Assembly (NCBI RefSeq): GCF_910592395.1
Contig: NC_088322.1
Location: 8,987,431-9,051,430 of the forward strand
DNA length: 64,000 nucleotides
Reading direction: 5' to 3'
DNA from: Lineus longissimus
Lineage: Eukaryota; Nemertea; Pilidiophora; Heteronemertea; Lineidae
Shown here: positions 1 to 11,620 of the stretch, one piece after another
How the letters are laid out: every line of letters starts with the position of its first letter
How positions within the stretch are numbered: the first letter of the stretch is position 1
The notes under the pieces: model-generated
Seen by the model: the letters and a program-made list of their open reading frames with translations, nothing else
What the model was told of the DNA's origin: nothing
Database searches by the model: none
Made by a program: the position numbers and the translations under genes

Positions 1-193
1 TATATAATCAAGATATTTCGGACCATTTCTCATCAGACCATGTCGAGCTCTCTCTCCAGACTGTATCAGTATGGCTCATGCTTGGCTTAGCTTGACGGAT
101 GGCTTTTGTTAAAAATCCCTGTTGGTCTCGCAATGATTACCAACACTATGTAGAGGCTTGTACTTCTGTTCAATAAAATGAATGAAATTTACA

Positions 194-370
194 TTACCGC
201 AGAATCCAAAATATTTTGTCTAATGCGATATAAAAACATTGTCTGAAAAGGTGGGTCTTTCGCAAATGCCTGAAAATGGCAACAGTCTTAGCATTTTGAA
301 TGTCAACATCAAGTTCATTCCAAAGCCTTGCCGCCTGGACAAGGAAGCTCCTTCCACCGTCCTTCTCCAT
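194..370 (-). pseudogene. LINE (non-LTR retrotransposon) reverse-transcriptase C-terminal remnant
   Basis: Read on the minus strand, this stretch encodes 58 residues and a stop. Its core, RSFLVQAARLWNELDVDI followed by a spaced FRHLRKTHLF, matches the conserved tail of animal non-LTR retrotransposon reverse transcriptases (pattern R-x-F-x3-A-x-R-L-W-N-x-L, then F-x3-L-x3-L-F). The intact protein would copy element RNA into DNA at a nicked target. Upstream on the same strand (about 371-500) short pieces such as RTIPDVR and SDDKINVSCGSPG appear in different frames, separated by in-frame stops and shifts, which is what a decayed copy of the region before this tail would look like. No catalytic YxDD motif is present, so only the last part of the polyprotein survives. 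The family (CR1-, L2- or Jockey-like) cannot be settled from this tail. Confidence 0.72.
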
Positions 371-3300
371 CATTGATCATGTTCATGTGATACCTGGGGA
401 TCCGCAGGAAACATTAATTTTGTCATCGGACGTCAGGGATCGTCCGGGGTCGTAGGATGGGAGGACCTCGGATATATACGCAGGTGAAAGTCCTTATACC
501 GCTTTGTAGAACAGCTTAACTATAATATATAAGATGGAAGGGTTCTATGGGGCCGAAATCACCCTCATTAATGGATTGCCCTCTCATCGTAGTGAAAAGC
601 CACATCGCTTCTTTGTAAAAAGAGAAGGCGCTTTTTGTCCGTCTGACATTCAAGAGTAAAGCAGGGGTGAGAAAAAAGTGTTGGTATCATTATGAAATGG
701 CCGCGCCGTGATCGCAAGCATTCTAGTCGCTAGTGTGCACTTTGAAAGCAATCCTAGTATTGCTCTAGAGTATGTAGCTTTAAAGTGTTCTTTCTTTACA
801 AGGCGACCTCCTCCTGCATACAATCCATACATCTAACTCCGTGGATTAACCTTTTCTGCAATGGTACATAATTTCTTGTCTCTGTAACAGTCTGTTTCCT
901 TTCATCGTCGTCGTCATCATCATCATCGAAGCATCATGACCCTCGTGGATCTTTGCTTTGTAAAATACATGTAAAATGTAGGCATATTTACACGTGTGTG
1001 CAGAACCAAGGTATGAAAGTACACCATGTTCCTTGAAATATCAAAATTCAAACCATTAAAATGTTTATATCTCTTCCTGTGGGCTGCAACATCTGCCGAT
1101 GAAACTAGTTTCATTTATTTTTTCAGGTTTCTCTCGTGTGTAGTAACGAGAGTGTTAATGATTTCAGTAATTCTATCAGCATCAAATCTCCCATTCTAAT
1201 CCACTCTGCAGTTTCTTCAAATTAAATTTCAGAAGAAAAAATGTAAAAGCTCACATGCCACGTCGCCATGAACAAGATGATTTAATCTTCGGTAAGAAGT
1301 CAAAGAAATGCCTTTTCAGGATCTAAAAATTATCTGAAGAGATAATATGTGATGTGCTTTGCATGCGACATGAACAGATACCAACAGTGATGAACACCCG
1401 TCGCATTCATGACTTTTTGTAACATTTAAATATGACCCCATATTGAAAGCGATAGCCTGCTAAAGCCGCAGGCGATTTGTGCATAATTGATGCTCATTGA
1501 TCATGAGAGAATCTCTTCTAAATAAAAAACAGTTTCAGGTACATTTGGAGTAGACAATTTTCTAGTTTTTGATGTAATTATTAATTGCTGTAGGCTTACA
1601 TTATGATATCGAAACTTTCTGCAAAAGAAATGTCCGATAAAAACAAATACAATGTGTTATAATCACTCTGTGCAAAGACGTAGCATTAACTTATCAATAA
1701 GCAGTTATCAGTAACACTTATTCTAAAGACTTGCCAATTCACCCCAATAAGTCCAATCCTCACATGTCCTTCCTCTATCACGTCCATCTTGGGGGGCGGG
1801 GGGGAGGGTAAAAAAATATAACGGCCATCAATTTTTTATACCGAATTGTAAAATGCAATGATTTCAAATCTCGTCACTCCCTGCTTCTCAGTTCACCTCC
1901 GAAAACGCAACCTATCATTATTGAAAAGATCATAAGAAGAACTAAAAACATAACATCACCCAATAAGCTACGTGTGATCTTCATGAAAAATAATCAAATG
2001 AAAATGCGGCAGCGATCTTTCACTGATTGCATGTATCTTCCCATAAAGGGCATCAAAAACATCACACAGATTTGCCTTGTGGTGATAATTTCCGTGACTT
2101 TTATTGAAAACGACTATTTGCCGATTTCTGTCATCTTTAGTAGATTATTGCCGAAAGCATTGGCGTGTTAAAGTGTTTGAAAAGTTTTCGTGGGCCATTT
2201 GGGATATTTTGATTTTGTTGTCAAAATCAGGAGAATTAGTAAATTTATCAAGGGGTGTCTGGAATCAATGTGCGATGTGTGTGTATTGTCAGCGTTTGTC
2301 ATGAAAGTGGTATTCGATGCAAAAAGACATGAATAAATAGACCTAAAGTCTACATTTCATCTTGAGTCATGTATGTTTACGTGAATCTTGTGATAATATC
2401 CTTTGAGAGATCATTTACGATTGTATGTTGAATTGTCTTGACCGAAATCGAAATCAACACATAATTGATATTGAGCACAACTCATCCCTTACCGCAAGTA
2501 AGTGCATTGAGCAATATGATGTTATTAGGTAACTTGTGTTGCTGTTGACAACATCCATATGTGATGCGGGACCAATGCAAATAAATTCCCAATGAATAAT
2601 TAGTCGAAAGGAAAGCTTTTTATTGGTTACAACTAATTTCTCAATTACTTTTATCTGCAACCAGAGATTTTGCGGGTGGAAATTCATGTTTATTTTTGAC
2701 CATATGGCCGTGATTCCTTTACAAGCTTTATTTCTTCACTGATATCAACACTAAATATTCAATTCCCTGATGACTTTGTTTCCAATTCTTAATCCGCAGA
2801 AAAGATTAAAGTCAAATCTTGGGGAATTAAAATTCTCGGGAGGGTGTGAAAGTTGTTATCTCAGGATAATACGGCATCTTTGTTCTAACTAGTCAGTCGA
2901 GTGACATTTTCTGCTTATTTCATCTTGTTTTATCTTGACTAATTGCTCGTGTGATTATTTCTGAACTCATCCTCGAGGTAAAGTTAATTGATTTCTAATT
3001 AGGGCAAAACATCTATAATTGGAGTTCGATTGTTGACGCGATTTCTATTTTGAAATTATTCATTAGAAATTGACGCATTACAATAAAAACATGATAGTTG
3101 GTTAAATGTCATTTGTTGAATGCTTTCAGTAACAGAAATCACGTGTTTTTGAACCAAGTTAACAACATTAAGAGAAAGTGTTGTGTTGTTGAGGTTTTAT
3201 GCTTTATTTTGTTGATTTCTATTGACAATTATTACCAATATTACCAATATTGTATATTACTTAAGACCACACAGCTACTAGGTATGAGGGATATGGGCAA

Positions 3301-5053
3301 TTAGATCTAAAATCGATCGGAAATTACTGACATAATTAGTTTATTATGTGTCGGGTGATTATTGGTATAGTATATGTTGTAAACAATTATGTAAGTAAGT
3401 TAGGCCCTTAAATTGGTTATATCTTGTCAGTGTCATTTTTTTCCTGCAACTTGCATGACCTTTGTATTTGCACCACAAATCTCATGTCCTTTTTGTAGTA
3501 CGAAATAAACAGCTACATATCATAACGAGAAATTCTTGATGTACCCAATTTCATGAATTATAGCCGAATTTCTCCAGGTGCTATTGAAAAAGAACAAGTG
3601 TGAATTTGTCCGGGCGGTAAAAATTTTAAAAAACATAAATTTGGGCGAGTGCTGGGCATGCCCCTGTCCTGAATTTTAGGACAGATAGGAACTCATTGTT
3701 CATGTGCATGTGTCATCCACTGTGTTTCTTTGTCCGCATTCTCATCAATGGCATCTTTATTACTTGCTTCCTGAGTCACTAAATTGCGAGCCAATTATCT
3801 AGCATTGCGGCTAGTATCTCATGATTTATTCAATCCCAGATCACTGTCATTGCAGAAGGACATGGGGGGTCACCCCCGACAGTAATTAGGGTGTTGCCGA
3901 CCGGAATATCTGCTATGATAAACTTACACTAACGCCAGAATATTGGGAGTATTCATGGTTTCATTTCTCTACCAAGATTACTGATGTACCATATCTACCC
4001 TGTATTGGTGATTTTTAGAAATGGTGATTTTTAGAAATGGTGCGGTTCCATCGACAGGTTGCCTGTTGATTAAGGTACATCACTGGCAGATAGTCAAATA
4101 GGCAGGTGGGAATTAGGGCACATAAGCTTGATCGGGCTACAGCTCACGAATTGAAAATCTTTGCCTGAATGCTAACTGGACTACAGTTTCTGGAACATAA
4201 GTATTTCAAGCTCCAACAAAGCAAAACGCACGATTCCTATGACTGCCACGAAATTTTGTTAGCCAGCTAAAAATATTTCCAAATCAGAACAACTGTTGTC
4301 TTGTTCCTGACTAATTAGAACTTTACATCGCCTCGCGGATTCTGTCAACTGCAGCTCTAATTGGTTAATGAGAAATTAACACTAATAACAGACTTCTAAC
4401 GAAGAGTTCTATCCTGTGGGCATTTTGATATGGCGAGCCAGAGAACGCAATTGGACGTGAAATGAGGTTCGTGCGTCTTTGTGGTGCGAAGTGTACTTTT
4501 GGAGAACGTCTGGTGTAATGGGCAAATTCCTTTGGTGTTGTATCTACAGGGTAACCAATCAATGATGAAAAGTGAAGAATTTTACATGGCTAGGAAACTG
4601 CCTACTAATGATTTTTATTCTCACGAGTCTTGGTTATTTGCATAATTCGGTAATACGTATTGCTTGTACTACTGGCTGCTCTGTTCTAAGGGCCGCTAAG
4701 GACATCATCATCGTGGATTTTATATAACCTGAGAGGTTGCAATGAGTATAATCCAAGATGGATGGCACCGTTTCATCAACAAAACAGAGCAGTAAAACTG
4801 CAGTTATGGCATTGATGACTGTTTTACCTGCTTGAAAGGTGTTCTCAACTGGAAAAAAAATGAGGTTTTGACAACAGACGTACACGATGACACTTTAGCG
4901 AAATTTCTGGCATTGCTTGGCAACATATGTCACCATTAGGTCTCATAGAGTTGGCTTTTGGTAGAAGAAATTCCTCATTTCATTATCCACACACACCGTG
5001 GACAATTTGCTTGATCAGACTATATTTCCGTCACCATATTTTGCTATCAGAAT
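371..5053. other. Non-coding, AT-rich; decayed LINE piece then nothing recognised
   Basis: Apart from the frame-shifted upstream part of the LINE remnant (about 371-560), no gene is recognisable; open frames are under 85 codons, lack domains and have no convincing splice sites. A G-rich run at 1791-1808 could fold as a G-quadruplex. A 16-bp unit (TGGTGATTTTTAGAAA) is exactly duplicated in tandem at 4006-4021 and 4022-4037. Confidence 0.6.
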
Positions 5054-5176
5054 GTAAGGCAAAGTCGTACAATTATAGTCCTAGTCCAGATATTGCCATG
5101 TGTGCACTGTCAGCTGTTTTCTCCGCAGTAAGGGCTATAATTGTACCGAGACAATAAGTGTACCACTTTGCCTTAC
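5054..5176. mobile_element. Short MITE-like inverted repeat, GTAAGGCAAAGT ends
   Basis: The left end GTAAGGCAAAGTCGTAC is answered by its near reverse complement at 5160-5176. An inner pair, GTACAATTATAG and its complement, adds to the fold. The total is about 123 bp with no coding capacity. A related structure lies at 20014-20149, whose ends carry GGTAAAGTGGTAC, so this looks like one small non-autonomous family. No clean target duplication was seen. Confidence 0.5.
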
Positions 5177-5754
5177 CCATAATGTACGTCATATAATTGC
5201 TAATTATCATTCCCCATAAAGTCTCAGATGAGACGCACGTACAGATTCCGATGTGTCTGTTAGAATTGGTGTGATATCTCCTGCAGATTGGGTTCTGTTA
5301 TATTTATCCTCATGAGATGCGGTGGTCCGTTCCTCGTGTCGAAAGCAATGAATTAATCATAGAGAGGTTTAGATCCATTCCCAGATCTGAGACCAAATAA
5401 TCATGTTGTGTGGATGTTTGACCGCCACTTCCACCATATAGTACAGAAATCATGTCTTGATTTCGCAATGACTTATCATTTATTTCAAAAGGTGTACTGC
5501 CAGCGCCAAAATGTCATTTATTCCTAGGTTATTAACCTTCTTTTTCTTCTGCGTTCGGAGATGCACGCCATAGAGACAGCCAGTGTAATTTTGGAAACAA
5601 AGTCGACACTGTCCTAGAGAGTTCCACCACCGAGTCCCAGAGCTCTGTGGCCAGGGTGGTGTGCTTTGGCCAGTATTTTACTCCATTCATCATCAGGTTT
5701 ATCATCCAAATTTTGTGAAACAAGTCTTGGGATGAAAGCCCACATAACACACCA

Positions 5755-5880
5755 GGGCCCGGTTGTTCGAAAGCATGTTAGCTTATAACATCATGTTGAC
5801 ATGTTGTGTTATGTACATCAATGCACATGTAACAACATGTCAGCATGATGTTATGAGCTAACATGCTTTCTAAAAGTAGG
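5755..5880. mobile_element. Hairpin MITE with AGGGCCCGGTTGTTC end
   Basis: Arms at 5769-5805 and 5834-5870 are reverse complements over 37 bp with two mismatches and can form one long hairpin around a short centre. The flank begins AGGGCCCGGTTGTTC, close to the terminus of the element at 44665-44776, so they are probably the same family. The element is non-coding and would need a transposase encoded elsewhere. Confidence 0.65.
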
Positions 5881-8269
5881 TCTAAAAGCCAGTTATCACC
5901 TTCCGTGCGAATGTCAATGTTGACATCGCGTGTAAGCAAATAGCAGTCATAAATGGAGCTATAGAGCTTTCATTAAATAACATATTCACATTATGCTAGA
6001 ACAAATTGCCATTAAAGAAAACACGTGTAAATTATGTAACATATTGCGTGTTTATAGTTGGTTTTCGTGATTGAAGAGGTTTTTTCAGGGTAATATACAT
6101 GTATATATCTGCTTGTTCATCCTATTAGAAGACATGAGAGGTTACAAGTTACAAAAATAACTAACATTCAGGTGTGATATACAAAGTCACTATTAAAAAA
6201 ACGAAAAACAACCCCTGCAACAACAATGCGTATCGATCTTTTTTGTCACTTGCATTTTTTCGATCGTCGAAAACGTATCATTTTGTATACAAGCTCTGTA
6301 GTGGCAATAGTTCACTTTTCCTCTCTTTCATAAAAAGTGGCATTGGGTGCAAAAAAACTAAAATGGCTTCAGATGGCTCGGTAATGGTCATACTTTGTCC
6401 GATATTAGCGAAGTAAGTATTTTTAGAGACTCAGGCCCTTGAAGTTTCAGATGAAAATTAACATTTTGTGCGAATGTTGCATTCTCTGACCGCAAAGTTA
6501 CCAACAATCAGAGTGGCATTTTTAGTAAAATGGAGTATAGCAAATTTTTTCCGGTGGGATCACTTCATTCATTGCCTGATTATAGAAGTGATCACCTCCA
6601 TTCATTTGAAGAAAGGAGACCTTAATTTTCCTTAATTTGCTGAGAAAATTGGTGTATCAACTTGCTTTTGAGCCAGAAGAAAATAAAGGAGATGTTATGA
6701 TCAATGCCTCGCATGTGAGTCTTTTCAGCGAAAAGTGACCTGACAGTGTCGGCTGCGACATCTTAGGTCATGAAAGTCATGGCAATTTATCTGGGATCCT
6801 TGCTTAGATCACAAAATTAGTGTCCTATCATTATCAAAACAGACATCTGAGTGGTACAGAAATTACCAATAAACAGTACCAGAGTCCTAAGGGACGGCTT
6901 CGGGTTGTCGACCTAATTTTGATTTACTATAGGATCCACCCTGACATCGCATCATTATCTTCCGTCATTTGTCGTCTCTGTCACGTTTCGTTCATCGTGC
7001 TATGTATTAATCACGGAAGGTACCTATCGTGTGAAATTGTCACCAGTGCCTTTTAGCAACGTTAGACATGCAATATAGCAATGTTAATCAAACTTTATAG
7101 GAGTAACGCTATGCCCTGTTTCGTCTTGAAATGATCAGACAGAACATGTAAAATGTAAATTAATGTGGATGGCTTTGAATTGTCACGCAAACGAGGAGTT
7201 AAAATCACTGTGACCTGCAATCATAATCACTGCCATATCCGACAAAAATATTTCTCGTCTGTGGGTAATTTTAAAAAAAACGAATTTCACGATTTTAATT
7301 CTGGCGGATGACAACATCTTATGGTTTCAATAATCCAGATTAAATCATACACCTGTTACAAACATTATCTAGACCAAAAACTGCCTCAATGCATTCCCGT
7401 AGTATCATACATTGCAGCCTGGTATCCCTCAACGCGGTTGTCCACCGTAAAATAATACTCCAAGTCAATTTCCGTCCATTTTCTCGAAGATTTCCCGTTG
7501 AAATTCTACCTCAATGGATTGACCTATTGTACGACTCTACATACCCAACATTCAAGTGGCGGAGGCTTTTATTGAGCTGACGAAGGCCGGATATGACCAG
7601 TGAAATATCATCCTACCACAGGAAATGAAGATTGAACTACATGTATATATGTTACATAGGGGGGGGGGGGGGGGGGGGCGCCACTGAGTTCAGTAAAGAA
7701 CTTTGTCAGTTCTCTGTTATTTCTTTTGACAGGGTACCTTGCTCTGTCACAACATGTAGATGATCTACAAATGCTTCTTTGAGTCCTTGGGCAAGAAGCT
7801 TGTTTTCCGTCAGTGAAGTGTATAACTGTGAAAGATATGCCTGTCAGTAAAAAATGAAGAATAGGTTACGAGCAACCTCGCATAATTATGGAACTACATA
7901 CGGACCACTGTTGATACCATCGCGGTCAGCGGAGATTTTCTGTCGCAACCTCCATTCAATTTATTATCAAATTAACAAAAGCTTTGGAAATATTCAGTCT
8001 CTGGTCCTTTCTAAACAAAAAGTTCACATCCCTATGGGTTAAAACCTGAGCATCAGCTTAGGGGGCATGAGAAAGATAAGATCTGCATGGTATTAGCCAC
8101 TGGCAAAGCTTCTTACCGTCTAACTAACGTTGATTACAGCTGACTTCCCTGCCAGGGAGACAAGAGTAGGGTTTCTTCCCTCCAAAAGGTTGTTATCCCT
8201 GCCCGCAATAACCTGATAACAATCACTCGGAATAGGCGGAGGAAATTTTGTCTGCTGTTCATGATCTGA
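5881..8269. other. Non-coding; one dispersed repeat copy and a 20-G run
   Basis: No gene is recognised. The segment contains copy 1 of a dispersed repeat (6361-6545, listed separately) and an uninterrupted run of 20 G at 7659-7678, which could fold as a quadruplex and is a typical length-variable tract. Confidence 0.55.
6361..6545 (+). repeat. Dispersed repeat family R1, copy 1 (contains GTAAGTATTTTTA)
   Basis: This stretch aligns by eye with 42921-43100. Shared landmarks in order are AATGGCTC, TTGTCC, GTAAGTATTTTTA, TTTCAGATGAAA, ACATTTTGT, GCATTTTCT-like and a GTGGCATTTTT-like block. The shared GTAAGT has the form of a splice donor, but no exon is supported. The copies are old and diverged. 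Confidence 0.5.
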
Positions 8270-8530
8270 GAATGCCGGCTATTTCTCATGGTGCGACGTG
8301 GCTTTCATGGAACTAAAATTCCCGGCTCTTCACAGCCTTTCGAATTAGATGTAAAACCAAAGTTTCTCGTGCCTGCTGGTGTAGATGCCAGGGCAAGTCA
8401 AACTCCACCAAAGGAGACTTGCCGAAGATTTAGTCACTGGGCCAGTAGCCCAATTGGCGTCTAATCGTAGTGGCTCTAAAAGCGGTCATTGTTTTTGAGG
8501 AGGAATACTCCGTGGAGAATATCACGCCTA
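8270..8530 (+). repeat. 5'-truncated SINE copy (family S1)
   Basis: This segment shares the body and tail of the SINE at 27735-28115: a CTCTTCACA block, GATGCCAGGGCAAG, a GTCACT block, then GTAGTGGC with a following GTCATT and a GGAGGAAT-like end. The tRNA-derived head with its A and B boxes is not visible, so the copy is truncated or decayed at its 5' end. It is non-coding. Confidence 0.6.
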
Positions 8531-9024
8531 CAAGTGCTGAGCTAATGCTTAAGAAGAAATGAGACCAGCTTACAGCTCCTGGGTACCAGACTGTTATAGG
8601 TTTGCCAAGTTGGATAATTTTGGACGATGCACAAGAGCTGCCCGCTCGGTGGTTTCTTGACGCTAGGGCCCAACGCGCCGCGTAGCGGCAAAAAAGCGAA
8701 GCTGGCGAAACATTTATAACGGGTCACCGTCACTTATTATTGGACTTATAGCGCATTTACGGGGTTGCAACTATTTTGCTTTATAGTGTCACCAGGAAAG
8801 AAAAGCATGCGACCTAACGCCGATCTATTTGTATAAAGTGATAATTGGAAGGTATATAGTAGGAAATATCAATAAAATAATCATTCCATGTCGTCTTTTG
8901 AGGGCATTTTTGATTGTAAAAAATATATGTGTACGTCATCGTAGTCTCTGCAATGATAATTTTATCAGAGCAGTCTCGCGCAAGTAGAAGTTCTTTACCT
9001 ATTAGTTCTTCACTTATTAGTCTC

Positions 9025-9049
9025 AACGTCTGGCGCAAAGCCAGACGTT
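9025..9049. repeat. Perfect short hairpin (10-bp stem, 5-nt loop)
   Basis: AACGTCTGGC is followed five bases later by its exact reverse complement. It lies just before the 132-bp duplicated block that starts at 9060. It may be the end of a mobile unit or a chance RNA-type hairpin. No U-run follows. Confidence 0.6.
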
Positions 9050-9059
9050 TTCCATTACG

Positions 9060-9191
9060 ATTTCACTACGATGTTTCACAAGAAGGAGCAGTGCGCGAGA
9101 TATGCTAATGAGCAGACTTCCCTCGCTTGAGTTTCTGAAGAATGTTCCATATCGCGCTAAGCTCATCACTGCTGATTATGACAGGCGTGCA
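9060..9191 (+). repeat. 132-bp duplicated block, copy 1
   Basis: This block matches 10901-11032 at 126 of 132 positions without gaps by hand alignment. It begins ATTTCACTACGATG and ends GACAGGCGTGCA. The sequences diverge sharply outside these limits. The function is unknown; the block has no recognisable protein domain in either copy. Confidence 0.8.
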
Positions 9192-9839
9192 ACGGTAGGT
9201 ATCTGCTCCCCAACTTCCACCCTAATACCGCCCATACGGTACAATAAGTTACCATTTGATGGGAATGGGACAATGCCCTCACTGTGTATGGAGTCATAGG
9301 GATAAGAAGACATTATTCATTAGTGTTGGTACAAGTGATTTTGCCTAAAAAGCATGCGCATTCAAAAAACAAAATATGCAATGTATCACGTACATGACCA
9401 TGACGACGTGCAGAAAGTGCACTGGCCAGTGCATACCCTATGGCTATGTGCTAGTAAACATGGTAAACATGAACAACGTCATTATTCATCGGCTGTTCAT
9501 TTTACTCCGAGCTTTTTCTGAAACATATAGCCATGATGATTAGGCCTACCATGTACCATGACCAATAACAGCACTAGATCATGTAGATGTCAACAAGTTC
9601 ACATGAACCGTTTAGCCCGCATGGCGCATGTGGCGCATGCGTCTAAACCAAAGCCCCAAAATCACTTGTTTTGGTCTATTTCACTTGTGTTTACAACTGT
9701 TCAATGGATTTATAGTTGAATGCGATCAAACTACGTCTTTTCAATCGTGGATTGTAAATTTAACCCCATGGGCCTAGGGAAGGCCCTATAACAATACTTT
9801 CGACACCGTGCTCACTGCTGATTCTAAAATGCACCACCT

Positions 9840-10030
9840 AGTCAAAACAGGACATATGTTCTTCTAGGAATAGATCTCTTTCCAATATTTCGTCATTCCA
9901 CTATCGTCATCACCTCATGATACTTTCATTGACATTACAGGCACACATCCACAGAGCACTCTTCAAATCATCTACACAGTGGTTATCCAACTAGGATTAT
10001 AAAGGTAATTTCTTAGCCCCGCACAGTGGG
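9840..10030 (+). repeat. Diverged repeat unit, copy 1 of a local duplication
   Basis: This unit shares a series of blocks with 10212-10385, including CACTATCGTCATCACCTCAT, a shared CATTGACATTACAGGCACAC, and TTATAAAGGTAATT against TTATAGAGGTAATT. The offset of about 371 bp suggests an old tandem duplication. Confidence 0.65.
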
Positions 10031-10211
10031 TTTCACTCTTGATAAAGGGGCACTATTGCTAGCAGCTAGGTAGGCAGGATAAAGTTAGACGAAGTAGCCG
10101 ATAGGGGTCTCTTACCCCTCAAAGTCCGTCACAACTATTCAAGCTTGTACAAGGAATACATGCAGCGCTGACTCTAACAAGACCCAATGGGAATGTCGCA
10201 CAGTCATCTGT

Positions 10212-10385
10212 CAAAAACAAGACCTATGTTGTAGTATGATCTCTTGCCAATATTTAATAATTGCACTATCGTCATCACCTCATCATACTTCATTGACATT
10301 ACAGGCACACATTGACATCGACCACTGTTGCAATCAACGACACAGTCGCTATCCAAGTAGCATTATAGAGGTAATTATCATTTTC
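10212..10385 (+). repeat. Diverged repeat unit, copy 2 of a local duplication
   Basis: This is the second copy of the unit at 9840-10030, with the same order of shared blocks. An A+T-rich insertion follows before the internal M1 copy, so the two halves of the duplicated segment are no longer equal in length. Confidence 0.62.
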
Positions 10386-10550
10386 ATACCTCATTAGCAT
10401 GTGAACCAATCGCGTCGCGTCCTTTGCGATCACGGCAAAGCCTCATGGAATAATGTCTTTCACCGTTGAATAATTTTTCATATTCCATGCCAACAACTTC
10501 AATTTCTTCATATTCCATGGCTAGAAGTTCAATACTAATATAATATCCAA

Positions 10551-10735
10551 GATAAAGTTACAAGAAGTAGTCAATAGGGGTCTCTCACCTCTCACTGTAT
10601 GTCCACACTATTCACGCTTGTACGAGGAATACATTCAATGCTGAATCTAACAACACCCAGTGCCCTTACTCTGTATATTAGTCACTGGAAGATGGCCCAT
10701 TTCACTCCTTGCTTCTACTTCACCTATAGTCTCAT
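10551..10735 (+). mobile_element. MITE family M1, internal copy
   Basis: This copy aligns along its length with 19736-19955: GATAAAGTTAC, AGTCAATAGGGGTCTCTCAC, a CGCTTGTACGAGGAATA block, GCTGAATCTAACA, GCCCTTACT, GTCACTGGAAGATG and a CCTATAGTCTC end. The terminal TTAA and the outermost bases are lost at both ends. Confidence 0.65.
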
Positions 10736-10900
10736 TGCAAACGCCTCAGTTCTATGATATCACATTCACTTTCAGCTGTCATGCAACGCAACAACTGTGC
10801 TATCTGCCATCGCACATCAACGAAGAAGTGCAGCCGCCCACATTCCACCTCACGTCTGTCCGACCAGCTGCAATCCTCGAGGACGCCCCACTGTACCACG

Positions 10901-11032
10901 ATTTCACTACGATGTTTCACAAGAAGGAGCAGTGCGCGAGATAGGCTAATGAGCAGACTTCCCTCGCTTGAGTTTCGGAAGAATGTTCCATATCGCGCTA
11001 AGCTGACCACTGCTGACCATGACAGGCGTGCA
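10901..11032 (+). repeat. 132-bp duplicated block, copy 2
   Basis: This copy is about 95% identical to 9060-9191. It sits inside the composite element 10046-11317, whereas copy 1 lies outside it, which suggests the block moved or was copied after the element formed, or that the element captured it. A 111-codon open frame crosses it on the plus strand but has no domain. Confidence 0.8.
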
Positions 11033-11180
11033 TTGGACTGGTACAGGTTGGAACTGAACATTGAATATGCTGGTGGTGACGCTTTCTGATGAGAAGTTGG
11101 TCGTGACTGATGCAGTATCCTTGGACTTGTCAACAGCATCGTTCAATCATTGCTCTCTGAGCTGCCTTGATTCTGTACTT

Positions 11181-11244
11181 ACCCAAATACTAAGACCAAA
11201 TGCCTGTTGACTGTGCTTTAAGAGAGACTGGCGCCATGCCTAGA
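11181..11244 (+). repeat. Direct repeat, copy 1 of the hairpin left arm
   Basis: The segment from CCCAAATACT through CCATGCCTAG is almost identical to 11537-11597. It lies in the right-hand part of the composite element. The second copy lies 350 bp downstream and has in addition acquired an inverted copy of part of itself. Confidence 0.75.
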
Positions 11245-11536
11245 GATATGACTGACCCCTATTGGCAAATTTGTATGACTTTATCTTGCCTACCTAGCTG
11301 CTGCCTATAGTCTCCCTTTAACTGCAGAACACTTCAAAGTCGATAAAATGCCATGTTCCACCTTTTAATGTGTTCAGACCGCCATTTTCAAAATAATCAA
11401 ATCAGGACACTGCCTTCTAGTCTCATAATAAATTTTGCTTTCCTCAATAATAACATTTCTTCTTCTTCAATGCTTTCATCATTCCAAACTTCTCCTCCTC
11501 TGACTTTTACAGGGGTACAGTCATGGCAATCAAAAC

Positions 11537-11620
11537 CCAAATACTGAGACCAAATGCCTGTTGACTGTGCTTTAAGAGAGACTGGCGCCATGCCTAGTCT
11601 CTCTTAAAGCACAGTCAACA
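11537..11620. repeat. Duplicated block ending in a perfect 25-bp hairpin
   Basis: Bases 11559-11583 and 11596-11620 are exact reverse complements (25 bp, no mismatch), separated by a 12-base loop that begins GGCGCC. The left arm and loop repeat 11181-11244. The stem size is within the range of a microRNA-type precursor, but pairing stops abruptly outside the stem, and the structure is equally explained by a template-switch event that copied the left arm backwards. No promoter or expression evidence is available here. Confidence 0.85.

Larger units (their letters stand above)
10046..11317. mobile_element. Composite 1.27-kb element with inverted MITE-family M1 ends
   Basis: The left end (10046-10125) and the reverse complement of the right end (about 11240-11317) align over roughly 75 bp; both contain GCAGCTAGGTAGGCA, GATAAAGT and CCAATAGGGGTC-like blocks. 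The right end abuts an intact TTAA (11318-11321) and the left abuts a decayed ATAA, the pattern of a piggyBac-type target. The ends match the 220-bp element at 19736-19955. Inside are a second M1 copy (10551-10735), a local duplication unit and one copy of the 132-bp block. No transposase is recognised, so it is non-autonomous. Alternatively, two separate M1 copies may simply sit in opposite orientation. Confidence 0.5.

Noticed and set aside
10732-11139. 135-codon minus-strand and 111-codon plus-strand overlapping frames
   Set aside because: Both cross the 132-bp repeat and MITE pieces, have no domain or splice signals, and the plus frame is broken by substitutions in the other copy of the repeat.
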